From: Lysinibacillus sphaericus
GTDB taxonomy: Bacteria > Bacillota > Bacilli > Bacillales_A > Planococcaceae
Direction: 5' to 3'
DNA: 64,000 bases
Assembly: GCF_002982115.1 (NCBI RefSeq)
Contig: NZ_CP019980.1
Span: 442,001-506,000 of the forward strand
Both the position numbers and the translations under genes were made by a program. Below, one piece after another: positions 52,983 through 60,957 of the stretch (the first letter of the stretch is position 1; the number at the start of each line of letters is the position of its first letter). Under the pieces are notes generated by a model, which worked only from the letters and a program-made list of their open reading frames with translations, searched no databases and was not told the origin of the DNA.

Positions 52983-53084
52983 TTATAGAAAAACAATACT
53001 GTAAATAAGGAATGTTAAAAAGCCTGCGCCACCTACTAAAGAAGCCATGTCTACCCAATCATAAACTAAATCTAAATCTTTCAT
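52983..53084 (-). CDS. 33-residue membrane peptide
   Basis: A short frame starts ATG at 53084 with a strong TAGGAGG eight bases upstream. The product is MKDLDLVYDWVDMASLVGGA followed by a hydrophobic end (GFLTFLIYSIVFL). One membrane helix spans the C-terminal half. The perfect ribosome-binding site makes it likely to be translated. No family is recognised. Confidence 0.6.
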   Translation of the reverse strand: MKDLDLVYDWVDMASLVGGAGFLTFLIYSIVFL

Positions 53085-53226
53085 AAAGAACATCCTCCTA
53101 TCGTTTGTACTATTTCATTAATTCCCTCATATTGTCAGTGCTAATCATAAAAAAGTACAAAATAATAAAGAAATACGCAAAAATATTAGAATTATGCGAT
53201 AATATCGACTAGGAGAGTGATTGTGA

Positions 53227-53676
53227 ATGTCTTGGAAAATACAGACGTACGATGAATTAACGACGGAAGAACTGTATAAAATAATTCAGCTAAGAGTAAA
53301 TGTTTTTATTGTTGAACAACAAACCTGTTATGAGGATTTGGATAACCATGATCAAAACTCTATACATTTATCATATGTTGAAAATGGAAAATTATGCGCC
53401 TATGCTCGTATATTACCCCCAGGTGAAAAATTTACAATGGCATCTATTGGTCGCGTAATCACAAGTCAGGAAATGCGGGGTACTGGACTTGGTAAAGATA
53501 TGATTCGCTTAGCACTAGAGATAATTGAAGACAGATGGTCAGGTTCAGAAGTATTTATTCAGGCACAGGAATATTTAAAAAAGTTTTATAGCTCTTTTGG
53601 CTTTCAACAAGTTTCTGCGTCGTATATTTACGATAGCCTGCCACATATAGATATGCTATACCAAGCAAAAAAATAA
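53227..53676 (+). CDS. ElaA-like GNAT family N-acetyltransferase
   Basis: This 149-residue GNAT protein has the ElaA pattern: LYKIIQLRVNVFIVEQQTCY (near 16-35), DNHDQNSIHL, ARILPPGEKF, then IGRVITSQEMRGTGLGKDMI with the acetyl-CoA loop and AQEYLKKFYSSFGFQ. ElaA's substrate is not known. AGGAGAG precedes the ATG. No terminator is obvious before the next gene, about 70 bp on. Confidence 0.88.
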   Translation: MSWKIQTYDELTTEELYKIIQLRVNVFIVEQQTCYEDLDNHDQNSIHLSYVENGKLCAYARILPPGEKFTMASIGRVITSQEMRGTGLGKDMIRLALEIIEDRWSGSEVFIQAQEYLKKFYSSFGFQQVSASYIYDSLPHIDMLYQAKK

Positions 53677-53745
53677 TGTTTAGTCCTCTAAGAATAGGGA
53701 AAAGCTATAGTATAAGGCCAGTTTCTATATTTTTAGGAGGGATTT

Positions 53746-54060
53746 ATGATGGCAAAGAATAAAGGGACGGGTGTTGTGCTTGCGGGATTAGCAGGATTTG
53801 CAGCATCTTATTTAAGCAAAAAAGAAAACCGTGATAAAGCAATGGATATGTTTAACAGTATGAAAGCTAAGCTAGGATCTTTCATGAATACATCGAATGT
53901 GAATATGGATGATCGAGTTGCGGAGCGTATCACAGCTGAAGTAGCAACTGAAGCCGGTACAGCACCTACAAAGCTAGCTTCCAATGAAATGGTTTCTGAA
54001 GGTGGAGGACATACAGGCGTTCATTTCTACAATGAAGAAATACAGGAAAAAGAAAAGTAA
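53746..54060 (+). CDS. Small YtxH-like protein of unknown function
   Basis: This 104-residue protein has a short hydrophobic alanine/glycine segment (VVLAGLAGFAASYLS, about 10-24) and then a helical charged part (KKENRDKAMDMFNSMKAKLG). The shape is typical of YtxH-like general stress proteins that associate with the membrane. The C-terminal part is polar and probably disordered. AGGAGGG precedes the ATG codons; either of two adjacent ATGs may be used. Confidence 0.6.
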   Translation: MMAKNKGTGVVLAGLAGFAASYLSKKENRDKAMDMFNSMKAKLGSFMNTSNVNMDDRVAERITAEVATEAGTAPTKLASNEMVSEGGGHTGVHFYNEEIQEKEK

Positions 54061-54061
54061 G

Positions 54062-54082
54062 GTGCCAGGCACTCAAACAATT
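54062..54082 (+). repeat. 21-bp dispersed element, copy 3
   Basis: GTGCCAGGCACTCAAACAAT plus T; it differs by one base from the copy at 46784-46804. Confidence 0.75.
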
Positions 54083-54087
54083 TTAAA

Positions 54088-54203
54088 GTAAAAATCCACG
54101 AAGATTCCAGCGAGAACGCACGCGATGTAAGCCGCAACAAGCCGCGCGTTAGCGAGGATTGCGGCTTACGATGTGCCCGCCGGAAAGCGAAGTGGATTTT
54201 TAC
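54088..54203. repeat. Nested inverted-repeat element, 116 bp
   Basis: The outer arms GTAAAAATCCAC/GTGGATTTTTAC (54088-54099 and 54192-54203) enclose inner arms GTAAGCCGCAA/TTGCGGCTTAC (54127-54137 and 54159-54169). The interior is far more GC-rich than the genome around it. No coding content was seen. It resembles a REP/MITE-type element, and pieces such as GTAAGCCGCAA recur near 61923. Confidence 0.75.
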
Positions 54204-54300
54204 GCTTCAAAAGATAGCACAATGCAAAGCACCAGTATTAGTTAGAAGAAATAGTCCTGCTACTATACGTTTTTAAAAAATAGGAAGTCCGATACTCTAC

Positions 54301-55452
54301 TTAAAGTGATGTATAGGACTGCCTCTTTTTATGTGGGATAAGTGTTACACCAGCAAAGGTGATTAAGACAATGCCTGTAAAGATAAACCCGCTGACTACA
54401 CCAAGTGATAACCATCCAAGCAATGAGGAGCCTAGTACTACTCCCAATGAGAAAAATGCATAAAAATAGCCATATGCTTTCCCGCGGATTTCAACTGTCG
54501 TAGAATCAATTAATAGTGAATTCACAGATGGGAATAACAAACCGAAGCCAATACCGTAACAAATCATCGCTATATAAAGGAAAGTACTCGAATCAGCCTG
54601 ACTAATCAGTATTTGACTGACGCCCATTGAACCGATACCGAGGGATAATGTTTTTATCGGAGCTACTTTATCAAAAATACGATTTGTCGGCAATATAAAG
54701 ACAAGGACAGCGACAATACCGAATGCACTCATTAATGTACCACTTAAGCGTGAGTCGAAGCCTAAAGTTTGGACTTTTAAAGGCAATAAATAAGCAATCA
54801 CACCTTGGGAAAACATTAAAAAGAATGCTCCTGAAAATGCCTTTAACGTACCTATATTATGGAAAAATACACTTATTGGGATATAAGTTTTAGAAGATGT
54901 TTTGTCCTTTTTGACATGATTAGCATGTAGTAAAAAGAAAGAAAGGATACCTAACAGTAGCATAAAACTTGCAGTGATATTAAAGACAAAAGGTACACTC
55001 GTACGACTTGCTAAAATACCACTAAATGCTGGGCCAACGATAGCCGCAATACCTACAAATGCACCTGAAATGGCACTACCTTTGCCCCGCTTTTCTTGAT
55101 CGGTGGCATTAGCTAGAAATGTAAAGGCCGCAGGAACAATAAAGCCGGCAACCAATCCATGTATAAAACGAACGATGAGGAGGGCAAGCGGTGCATCTAC
55201 TAAATTATATAATGTTAATGATAGGCCCGTTGTCAGCAGACCGACAATTAAAATAACAAAGGGTCCTTTACGATCGGTTAAAAAACCCGAAATAATATTC
55301 CCGAATGTATTAGAAAGAGAATACATACCAACTGCAAGTCCGGTTAAAAATGCAGAGGCACCGAGTGATTCTGCATATGTACTCATAACAGGAAGCTGAG
55401 TAAATAGGTCAAAAAATGAAAAGAATATAATTAAATAGATAAATTTCTTCAT
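54301..55452 (-). CDS. MFS transporter, drug/multidrug efflux type
   Basis: This 383-residue membrane protein has 12 predicted helices. The loop after helix 2 carries a variant of the MFS signature (GFLTDRKGPFVI, about 57-68), and helix 4-5 has RFIHGLVAGFIVPAAFTF. It resembles the B. subtilis YttB-type efflux proteins. The substrate is unknown. GGAGGAG precedes the ATG. Confidence 0.82.
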   Translation of the reverse strand: MKKFIYLIIFFSFFDLFTQLPVMSTYAESLGASAFLTGLAVGMYSLSNTFGNIISGFLTDRKGPFVILIVGLLTTGLSLTLYNLVDAPLALLIVRFIHGLVAGFIVPAAFTFLANATDQEKRGKGSAISGAFVGIAAIVGPAFSGILASRTSVPFVFNITASFMLLLGILSFFLLHANHVKKDKTSSKTYIPISVFFHNIGTLKAFSGAFFLMFSQGVIAYLLPLKVQTLGFDSRLSGTLMSAFGIVAVLVFILPTNRIFDKVAPIKTLSLGIGSMGVSQILISQADSSTFLYIAMICYGIGFGLLFPSVNSLLIDSTTVEIRGKAYGYFYAFFSLGVVLGSSLLGWLSLGVVSGFIFTGIVLITFAGVTLIPHKKRQSYTSL

Positions 55453-55505
55453 AACTCCTCCGACTACTTATTACGACATAGTGGGTTTATTATACCATTT
55501 TCGAC

Positions 55506-55551
55506 AAAAAAAGAACGCCTAATAAGTTTAAAACAACTTATTAGGCGTTCT
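55506..55551 (-). terminator. Terminator of the CoA-transferase gene
   Basis: A perfect 17-bp stem, AGAACGCCTAATAAGTT with its complement (55512-55528 and 55535-55551), is followed on the minus strand by TTTTTT. Confidence 0.92.
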
Positions 55552-55564
55552 AGAATTGCTACTA

Positions 55565-57085
55565 TTAAGCTTTAGCAATTTCTTTTTTCATTGTTTTGTT
55601 TTTAGCAAGGTTTACGTGCCAAGAAAGAGCCTCTTCCAAAATATGAGGTGTTTGTTGGTTACCTGTTGCTTCTACAGCACGGTTGTAGTAATCCCATAAT
55701 TGCTCTTTGTAATCAGGGTGTGCACAGTTCTCGATAATTAAAGGTACACGTTCTTTTGGTGCAAGACCACGTAAATCAGCAATACCTTGCTCAGTAACGA
55801 TTACGTCAACATCGTGTTCTGTATGGTCTACGTGAGAAACCATTGGTACGATTGACGAAATTGCGCCACCTTTTGCATAAGATTTTGTTACAAAAATACC
55901 AAGACGAGCGTTACGAGCGAAGTCACCAGAACCGCCGATTCCGTTCATCATTTTTGTACCTGAAACGTGAGTAGAGTTTACGTTACCATAGATATCTAAC
56001 TCAAGCGCAGTGTTGATTGAGATTAAGCCCAAACGACGGATAAGCTCTGGGTGGTTAGAAATTTCTTGTGGACGTAAGCATAATTTATCTGCATAGTGTT
56101 CCATGTTGCCGAATACACGTTTTTGTAGTTCTTCTGAAAGTGTGATAGAAGCTGCAGAAGCGAAATCTACTTTACCAGCATCAATTAAATTAAATACTGC
56201 ATCTTGTAGTACTTCAGAGTAAACAAATAAGTGTTCGAATTCTGAATCAGCAAAACCGTCAAGTACAGCGTTGGCAACAGAACCTACACCAGATTGAATT
56301 GGTGCTAAAGTATTTGTTAAGCGACCAGCTTTGATTTCAGAACGGAAGAAATCAAGTAAAATGTTAGCCATTGTTTGAGTTTCTTCATCTGGAGGCACGA
56401 TCATTGAAGGTGCATCTGGCTCTTCAGAAATAACAATTGCTTTAATTTTAGCAGGGTCTACTTTAATACCAATCTCACCAAGACGTTGGTTTGGTTTTGT
56501 CATTGGAATGACATCACGTTTACCTTGTTCACCAGGAACATAAATATCGTGGATACCGATTAATGATTCTGGATGAGAAATATTTAATTCAATAATAATA
56601 TTTTCAGCGTATTGAGCGAAGATTGGTGAGTTACCAACTGAAGTAGTTGGGATAATATAGCCATCTTCAGTAATTGCAGCTGCTTCAATAATTGCATATT
56701 TAATTGGTCCGATAATACCTTGACGAACTAACTCAGCGTTGTGAGAAAGGTGAGCATCAACGTACATTACGTTACCAGCGTTGATTTGATTACGAATACC
56801 AGCGTCAGCTTGGAATGGTCCGCGTTTACGGATAACGCCAGCTTCAGCTAAATACTTATCTACTTCTGGTCCTAAAGAAGCACCAGTATATACATCAATT
56901 TGGAATTTTTCGTTTTTAGCACGTTCCACTAATGCCATAGGAACAACTTTTGCATCCCCAGCACGAGTGAATCCGCTCATACCTACTACATCACCGTCAG
57001 AAAGAAGTGCTGCAGCTACATCAGCAGATACGACTTTGCTTTCAAGCTCCTTATTACCTAAGCGTTTTTGAATGATTGCATCCAT
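55565..57085 (-). CDS. Succinyl-CoA:acetate CoA-transferase / acetyl-CoA hydrolase family
   Basis: This 506-residue class I CoA-transferase belongs to the Ach1/AarC/Cat1 group. It has VGMSGFTRAGDAKVVP (34-49), the oxyanion GVGSVANAVLDGF region (about 265-277), the catalytic-glutamate region with FVYSEVLQDAVF (near 292-300) and GGSGDFARNA (about 390-399). It moves CoA between acetate and succinate or acetyl-CoA, in acetate resistance and TCA side reactions. GGGGAGG precedes the ATG. A LytTR-type regulator is encoded upstream in the same direction. Confidence 0.9.
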   Translation of the reverse strand: MDAIIQKRLGNKELESKVVSADVAAALLSDGDVVGMSGFTRAGDAKVVPMALVERAKNEKFQIDVYTGASLGPEVDKYLAEAGVIRKRGPFQADAGIRNQINAGNVMYVDAHLSHNAELVRQGIIGPIKYAIIEAAAITEDGYIIPTTSVGNSPIFAQYAENIIIELNISHPESLIGIHDIYVPGEQGKRDVIPMTKPNQRLGEIGIKVDPAKIKAIVISEEPDAPSMIVPPDEETQTMANILLDFFRSEIKAGRLTNTLAPIQSGVGSVANAVLDGFADSEFEHLFVYSEVLQDAVFNLIDAGKVDFASAASITLSEELQKRVFGNMEHYADKLCLRPQEISNHPELIRRLGLISINTALELDIYGNVNSTHVSGTKMMNGIGGSGDFARNARLGIFVTKSYAKGGAISSIVPMVSHVDHTEHDVDVIVTEQGIADLRGLAPKERVPLIIENCAHPDYKEQLWDYYNRAVEATGNQQTPHILEEALSWHVNLAKNKTMKKEIAKA

Positions 57086-57381
57086 TAAAAAATCCTCCCC
57101 TAAATTTGATGGAAACCGATAACAAAACTAGAAAAAACGTGTAAGAATTTTCTGTTTATTTAGTTGTAGTATGACTCCAACCATTTGATTAATACTATCA
57201 CCAATTTGTCACAAAAACTTTATAAATAGCATTAAATTAAGTAAACAAAGGAAAATCGAGCGGAAGAACGCTTTTTCGACAGAGAAAACGTTTTAATCTA
57301 GCGCTATGTATTATCTAAGCGGTAAATCAAAAAAGTACAGCAAGCCCTCCTTAAGAGGATACTTGCTGTACTAGGGGATAC
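57086..57381. other. Gap between CoA-transferase and LytTR gene
   Basis: A terminator-like hairpin for the LytTR gene, AGCAAGCCCTCCTTAAGAGG with its partner ACTTGCTG, lies at about 57339-57370. A cre-like AGAAAACGTTTTAA lies at 57279-57292, three mismatches from consensus. Possible LytTR half-sites (TTAGTTGTA near 57159) are weak. Confidence 0.35.
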
Positions 57382-58032
57382 TTAGAAGCCTAAAGAACGA
57401 CGGAAATAACTTGCGTAGCGTTGACTAACCGGAATACGCGTTCCATCTTTCATAATTAATAAGAAAGTTGAATGTGAATCTGGTTGAATTTCATCAATAT
57501 AATCGATGTTTACAATGTATGAACGGTGGCATCTAATAAATGAGTCTGGCGCTAAAAATAGCTCTAAATCACTTAAGTTTAAACGGTGATAACCTTCGCG
57601 CCCCATTGTTTTAACAAATGTTTTACGTAACTGTGTTTCAAGATAAATCACTTGATCATGTTTAATCGGGTACCAACAGTCATCGATTTTAATCGTGATG
57701 TAGTTTGTTAAAAATGCTGATGGCTTTTGTGGGAAGATAGCGGTAATGGCACCTTTTGTTTCGCCTTCTTCCATTAAAGGAATACTCATGCCATAGTAAG
57801 CAACACCAAATACATCAGGTTCGATATAGGTGCTGATTTTTTGCCCATAGCTTAAAGCTTTGTGTGCAGCTGAGCCTTCTTTGATAGGGTCACCCGGCTT
57901 AATTTTTAGATCAACCTTTTTGCTCGGTTGGTAGTACAAGTATTCATTTGTATCAGAAATTGCGATTGAAGTATTCTCAGGGAAAAACTCCTTAATAATC
58001 TCCATGATTTCTTCTATTTGCTTTGGATCCAC
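57382..58032 (-). CDS. LytTR family transcriptional regulator with N-terminal PAS-like sensor
   Basis: This 216-residue protein has an N-terminal sensory region (about 1-105; KEFFPENTSIAISDTNEYLY) that looks like a PAS or YkuI-type small-molecule sensor. A C-terminal LytTR DNA-binding domain follows (about 108-216; IYLETQLRKTFVKTMGREGY, then FIRCHRSYIVNIDYI). It is not a classical response regulator because no receiver domain is present. GTG at 58032 is eight bases after GAGG. Placement upstream of the CoA-transferase suggests that it controls it. Confidence 0.82.
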   Translation of the reverse strand: MDPKQIEEIMEIIKEFFPENTSIAISDTNEYLYYQPSKKVDLKIKPGDPIKEGSAAHKALSYGQKISTYIEPDVFGVAYYGMSIPLMEEGETKGAITAIFPQKPSAFLTNYITIKIDDCWYPIKHDQVIYLETQLRKTFVKTMGREGYHRLNLSDLELFLAPDSFIRCHRSYIVNIDYIDEIQPDSHSTFLLIMKDGTRIPVSQRYASYFRRSLGF

Positions 58033-58536
58033 TATTAGCACCTCATTTTAACTTTTAAAAATAGTATTATCATCTATTTTACTACATATTCGTATAAATT
58101 ATATAGAGAAGATTTCGGAATAAAATAGAGATATGTCGATTGCTACATTAAAAAGATGAAAATTGACTTACATAAAATTCAAGGTATTATAATTAATTAC
58201 TAATTATTTTTAATATGTATATGGTAAAATTTAAATGTCTATTAATAAGTTTACAAGGTTTCTACGGTATTTATATGATAAATTAGAACTAGGACGATGT
58301 ATAAAATGTGGTTGAAAGGAAATCGCAAAATATGGTAAAATTCACTGTAAAGTATATTTTTTTTAATACTGGTGTTTAAGTTAGGTTATTTTTAAGCTAT
58401 ATTCAATATATAATTGTGTAATAGGACTCAATTCATATGATAAATAAGTAAATACTTTTTTCTTATTTTGAATTTGTAATTTGATGTCAAATATTGTAAT
58501 GTAATTCGTGCACTCTGAGGAAAGATGGGGAAGATT
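58033..58536. other. AT-rich divergent intergenic region
   Basis: This is about 500 bp between the LytTR and AraC regulator genes. It is extremely AT-rich with many TAAATT-type tracts and holds no credible frame. Such a long control region between two regulators probably contains several binding sites, but none could be identified by eye. Confidence 0.35.
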
Positions 58537-59331
58537 ATGCAACTACATCAACATTCTATGTCAGAAACGATATCAAAAAGATACTTCCAAGAAATCGATA
58601 ATATTAATCAATACATCGGTGTAGAAGAATTTTTTAATATTGAGTCAAAATTAATATTTGAAATTTACCATTTAGAATCTGCAAAGGCTAAAAAATCTTT
58701 GCATGAATTAATTGATATTCTTTCTATACGTTTTGGCAAGCAGGTCATTAAAATAGTGCGAGGTTATTTTTCCGTTTTGTCGTCGATTGTTGCTCGTAAA
58801 TTGCTAGACAATCAAGTACCTTCGAAGAAAGCCTTTGCTTTTAATATTGCTTGTAATGATATGATTGAAAATCAGATGAAAGACGCAGAATTTTTGCAAT
58901 TTGCTGATGATTTAATTGATTTCTTTGTGTATTTTATCGCAGATAGAAAGCAACCGACTTTCCGTCATCAGACAGTCAATAAAGTGATTATGTATATCAA
59001 TGATGAGTTAGAGAACGATTTAACAGTGGAGAGTATCGCGAATAACTTCCATATTAGTACTAGTCACTTGTCGCGTATTTTCAGAGAACATGTGGGCATT
59101 ACATTGGTCGAGTATTTAAATGTTCGTCGCGTAGAGGAATCCCAATATTACCTACGACATACGAATAAAAGCATTACATCCATTTCAGACCAATTCCATT
59201 TTTGTAATCAGAGTTACTTCACACGTATTTTTAAGAAATACACAGGGGTAACACCTAAACATTTCCGTGATGAGCTGCATCATGAATTTTACCGTTTTGA
59301 AATGAACGAGACGGAGATGCAAAACGCTTAA
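58537..59331 (+). CDS. AraC family transcriptional regulator
   Basis: This 264-residue regulator has a C-terminal AraC/XylS double helix-turn-helix (about 152-250): KVIMYINDELENDLTVESIA, then FHISTSHLSRIFREHVG and QSYFTRIFKKYTGVTPKHFR. The N-terminal 145 residues are helical and lack a cupin fold, similar to YesN/YisR-type regulators without a receiver. The effector is unknown. The ATG at 58537 is spaced after GGGGAAG. An ATG four codons earlier sits too close to GAGGA. Confidence 0.83.
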   Translation: MQLHQHSMSETISKRYFQEIDNINQYIGVEEFFNIESKLIFEIYHLESAKAKKSLHELIDILSIRFGKQVIKIVRGYFSVLSSIVARKLLDNQVPSKKAFAFNIACNDMIENQMKDAEFLQFADDLIDFFVYFIADRKQPTFRHQTVNKVIMYINDELENDLTVESIANNFHISTSHLSRIFREHVGITLVEYLNVRRVEESQYYLRHTNKSITSISDQFHFCNQSYFTRIFKKYTGVTPKHFRDELHHEFYRFEMNETEMQNA

Positions 59332-59377
59332 TATTGTGGGACAATAAATGGCACTCAATGAATAAGAACCATACTGT

Positions 59378-59420
59378 AAGATGCGATTGTATTAGCGATG
59401 CTAAAGCGCGCATCTTTTTT
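59378..59420 (+). terminator. Rho-independent terminator of the AraC gene
   Basis: AAGATGCG (59378-59385) pairs with CGCATCTT (59409-59416), followed by TTTT. Confidence 0.8.
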
Positions 59421-59491
59421 ATGTGAACAAACTACCATTATGTCACGCTTCCGTTAACGCCTAAGCGTATTTGATAAGTAGCGCTTGCTAT

Positions 59492-59521
59492 TTGATAAAG
59501 GTAGTCTTAATAAGGTATACT
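59492..59521 (+). promoter_or_regulatory. Probable promoter of yidC
   Basis: TTGATA (59492-59497), an 18-base spacer and TATACT (59516-59521) lie 35 bases before the yidC start. TATTTGATAA occurs twice (59469-59478 and 59489-59498), the second copy overlapping the -35. Confidence 0.6.
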
Positions 59522-59555
59522 TCACATTAGTTGAAAAATAATAGTAGGTGGAAAA

Positions 59556-60317
59556 ATGAAAAATTTGAAGCTATTATCAATGCTTGGGCTTGCTGTTTTT
59601 GTATTAAGTGGCTGTAAAGCAGTTGAGAACAAAGAGGGCTTTTTCTATAGTGTTTTTGTAAAACCTATGGAATTTTTACTGGAGTTTTTCGGAAATGATA
59701 TTTTTTCAGGTAGCTATGGTTTAGCAATCATCGCTATCACGGTTCTTATCCGTTTAGTCTTAATGCCGATTATGTTGAAAAACTATCGTCAGCAACAACT
59801 GATGAAAACGAAAATGGATGCCTTCAAACCTGAAATGGAAGCTGTTCAGAAAAAAATGAAGGAAGCAAAGACAAAAGAAGAACAAATGCAATATCAGCAA
59901 GAGATGATGGCATTGTACCAAAAACATGGTGTCAATCCTTTAAATATGGGTTGTTTACCAATGTTAATTCAAATGCCAATCATTATGGGTCTTTACTTCT
60001 CAATTTTATATTCTGCCGATGTGAAATCACATATGTTCTTATGGTTTAGCTTAGGTTCACCAGACATTGTGATGACAATAATTGCGGGGATTGTTTATTT
60101 GGTACAAGCACGAGTTTCTTTATGGACCGTACCAGAGCAACAAAAAAAGCAAATGAAGATGTTTATTTACATTTCGCCAATTATGATTGTCTTTATTTCT
60201 ATGTCTTCTATGGCAGCACTACCGCTTTACTGGTCTGTCAGCGGTGCATTACTAATTCTTCAAACGTATATTGGTCGAAAATATTATTCGGAGCATCCCG
60301 AAAAAGCAGAATCATAA
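59556..60317 (+). CDS. yidC: Membrane protein insertase YidC/Oxa1 family
   Basis: This 253-residue lipoprotein-type insertase has a lipobox, VLSGC, with Cys20, and the YidC core: IIAITVLIRLVLMPIMLKNY with the functionally essential Arg near residue 71. A cytoplasmic hairpin of charged helices and MALYQKHGVNPLNMGCLPML (about 130-149) follow. It is most like the second, YqjG-type Bacillus paralogue. No MifM-like regulatory gene precedes it. A terminator follows the stop. Confidence 0.92.
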   Translation: MKNLKLLSMLGLAVFVLSGCKAVENKEGFFYSVFVKPMEFLLEFFGNDIFSGSYGLAIIAITVLIRLVLMPIMLKNYRQQQLMKTKMDAFKPEMEAVQKKMKEAKTKEEQMQYQQEMMALYQKHGVNPLNMGCLPMLIQMPIIMGLYFSILYSADVKSHMFLWFSLGSPDIVMTIIAGIVYLVQARVSLWTVPEQQKKQMKMFIYISPIMIVFISMSSMAALPLYWSVSGALLILQTYIGRKYYSEHPEKAES

Positions 60318-60328
60318 ATGAATGAATG

Positions 60329-60358
60329 TCGAGGCGCGTTGTAGCCTCGATTTTTTTT
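60329..60358 (+). terminator. Rho-independent terminator of yidC
   Basis: The stem TCGAGGC/GCCTCGA (60329-60335 and 60344-60350) is followed by TTTTTTTT. Confidence 0.9.
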
Positions 60359-60372
60359 AGGAGGAAAACAGC

Positions 60373-60621
60373 ATGAATACAAAATGGGTATCTTCAATTT
60401 TAGTTGCAATATTTAGTATTGCGGCTATTGTATGCATTATTATCGGCAATTTTAATTTAGCGGTGCTAGCAATGACAATAATGTTTGCTTTGTCAAATGG
60501 CTTTAGAGCGAAGAGTTTTAAGGAGCAAGGATATGTTAAAGAGGCGAAATGGATGAAGTATATGGCAATCTTTTTCTCTATTGCTTCCATTGCGGTACTT
60601 ATTATTATTTTTACAGAATAA
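60373..60621 (+). CDS. Small membrane protein of unknown function
   Basis: This 82-residue protein has about three hydrophobic helices (VSSILVAIFSIAAIVCIII, LAVLAMTIMFALSN and a C-terminal MAIFFSIASIAVLIIIF), with a basic loop (FRAKSFKEQGYVKEAKW) in between. TAGGAGG gives a strong start. It lies just after the yidC terminator, whose T run overlaps its ribosome-binding region. No function can be assigned. Confidence 0.65.
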   Translation: MNTKWVSSILVAIFSIAAIVCIIIGNFNLAVLAMTIMFALSNGFRAKSFKEQGYVKEAKWMKYMAIFFSIASIAVLIIIFTE

Positions 60622-60693
60622 GTGGAAATGCTACACTTAAAAATGTGAACAGTGATAAAATAAAACTATCAAAATATAGTGTATTAACTTGCT

Positions 60694-60862
60694 TTGGCAG
60701 TAGCCTTGCCTAATACGGAAAGTGCTATGTATGTACTGCAAACGATTAGGGCAAACCTTGCTGAAACAAGTTAAATACCTGGTGGTTGTCAAAGATGTAA
60801 AAGAACTGTCGAGCCGTTTTGAAAAAATCTTAAAGACATTCCGCCGAGGTGTAATTGATTAA
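60694..60862 (+). pseudogene. Coding remnant
   Basis: An open segment reads ALPNTESAMYVLQTIRANLA, then stops. One frame over it continues KYLVVVKDVKELSSRFEKIL and ends at 60862. No start is present. It looks like the last 55 or so codons of a lost gene with a one-base deletion. The family is not recognised. Confidence 0.35.
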
Positions 60863-60867
60863 AGGTC

Positions 60868-60933
60868 TTAGGGTTGCTCAAACTCCCATTGAAACGACCT
60901 GATTTTGAAATCTCGTTTTGTTTAGCAACCCTG
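60868..60933. promoter_or_regulatory. Long-loop inverted repeat before the carboxypeptidase gene
   Basis: AGGGTTGCT (60868-60877 region) and AGCAACCCT (60924-60932 region) are exact inverted copies around a 45-50 base loop that contains a weaker AAACGA/TCGTTT pair. It lies directly upstream of the VanY-type gene's ribosome-binding site. It may be a leader structure or a remnant terminator. Confidence 0.4.
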
Positions 60934-60957
60934 TATCTACACAAAAGGGGCAAAGAA

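Noticed and set aside
57277-57294. CcpA cre site upstream of the CoA-transferase
   Set aside because: AGAAAACGTTTTAA has three mismatches to the consensus, including key end positions; too weak to call.
60740-60800. Cyclic di-GMP-I riboswitch suggested by AGGGCAAACC and a following GAAA-loop hairpin
   Set aside because: The second conserved block (GGACGCAAAGC) and the remaining paired regions are missing, and the sequence reads as a coding remnant.
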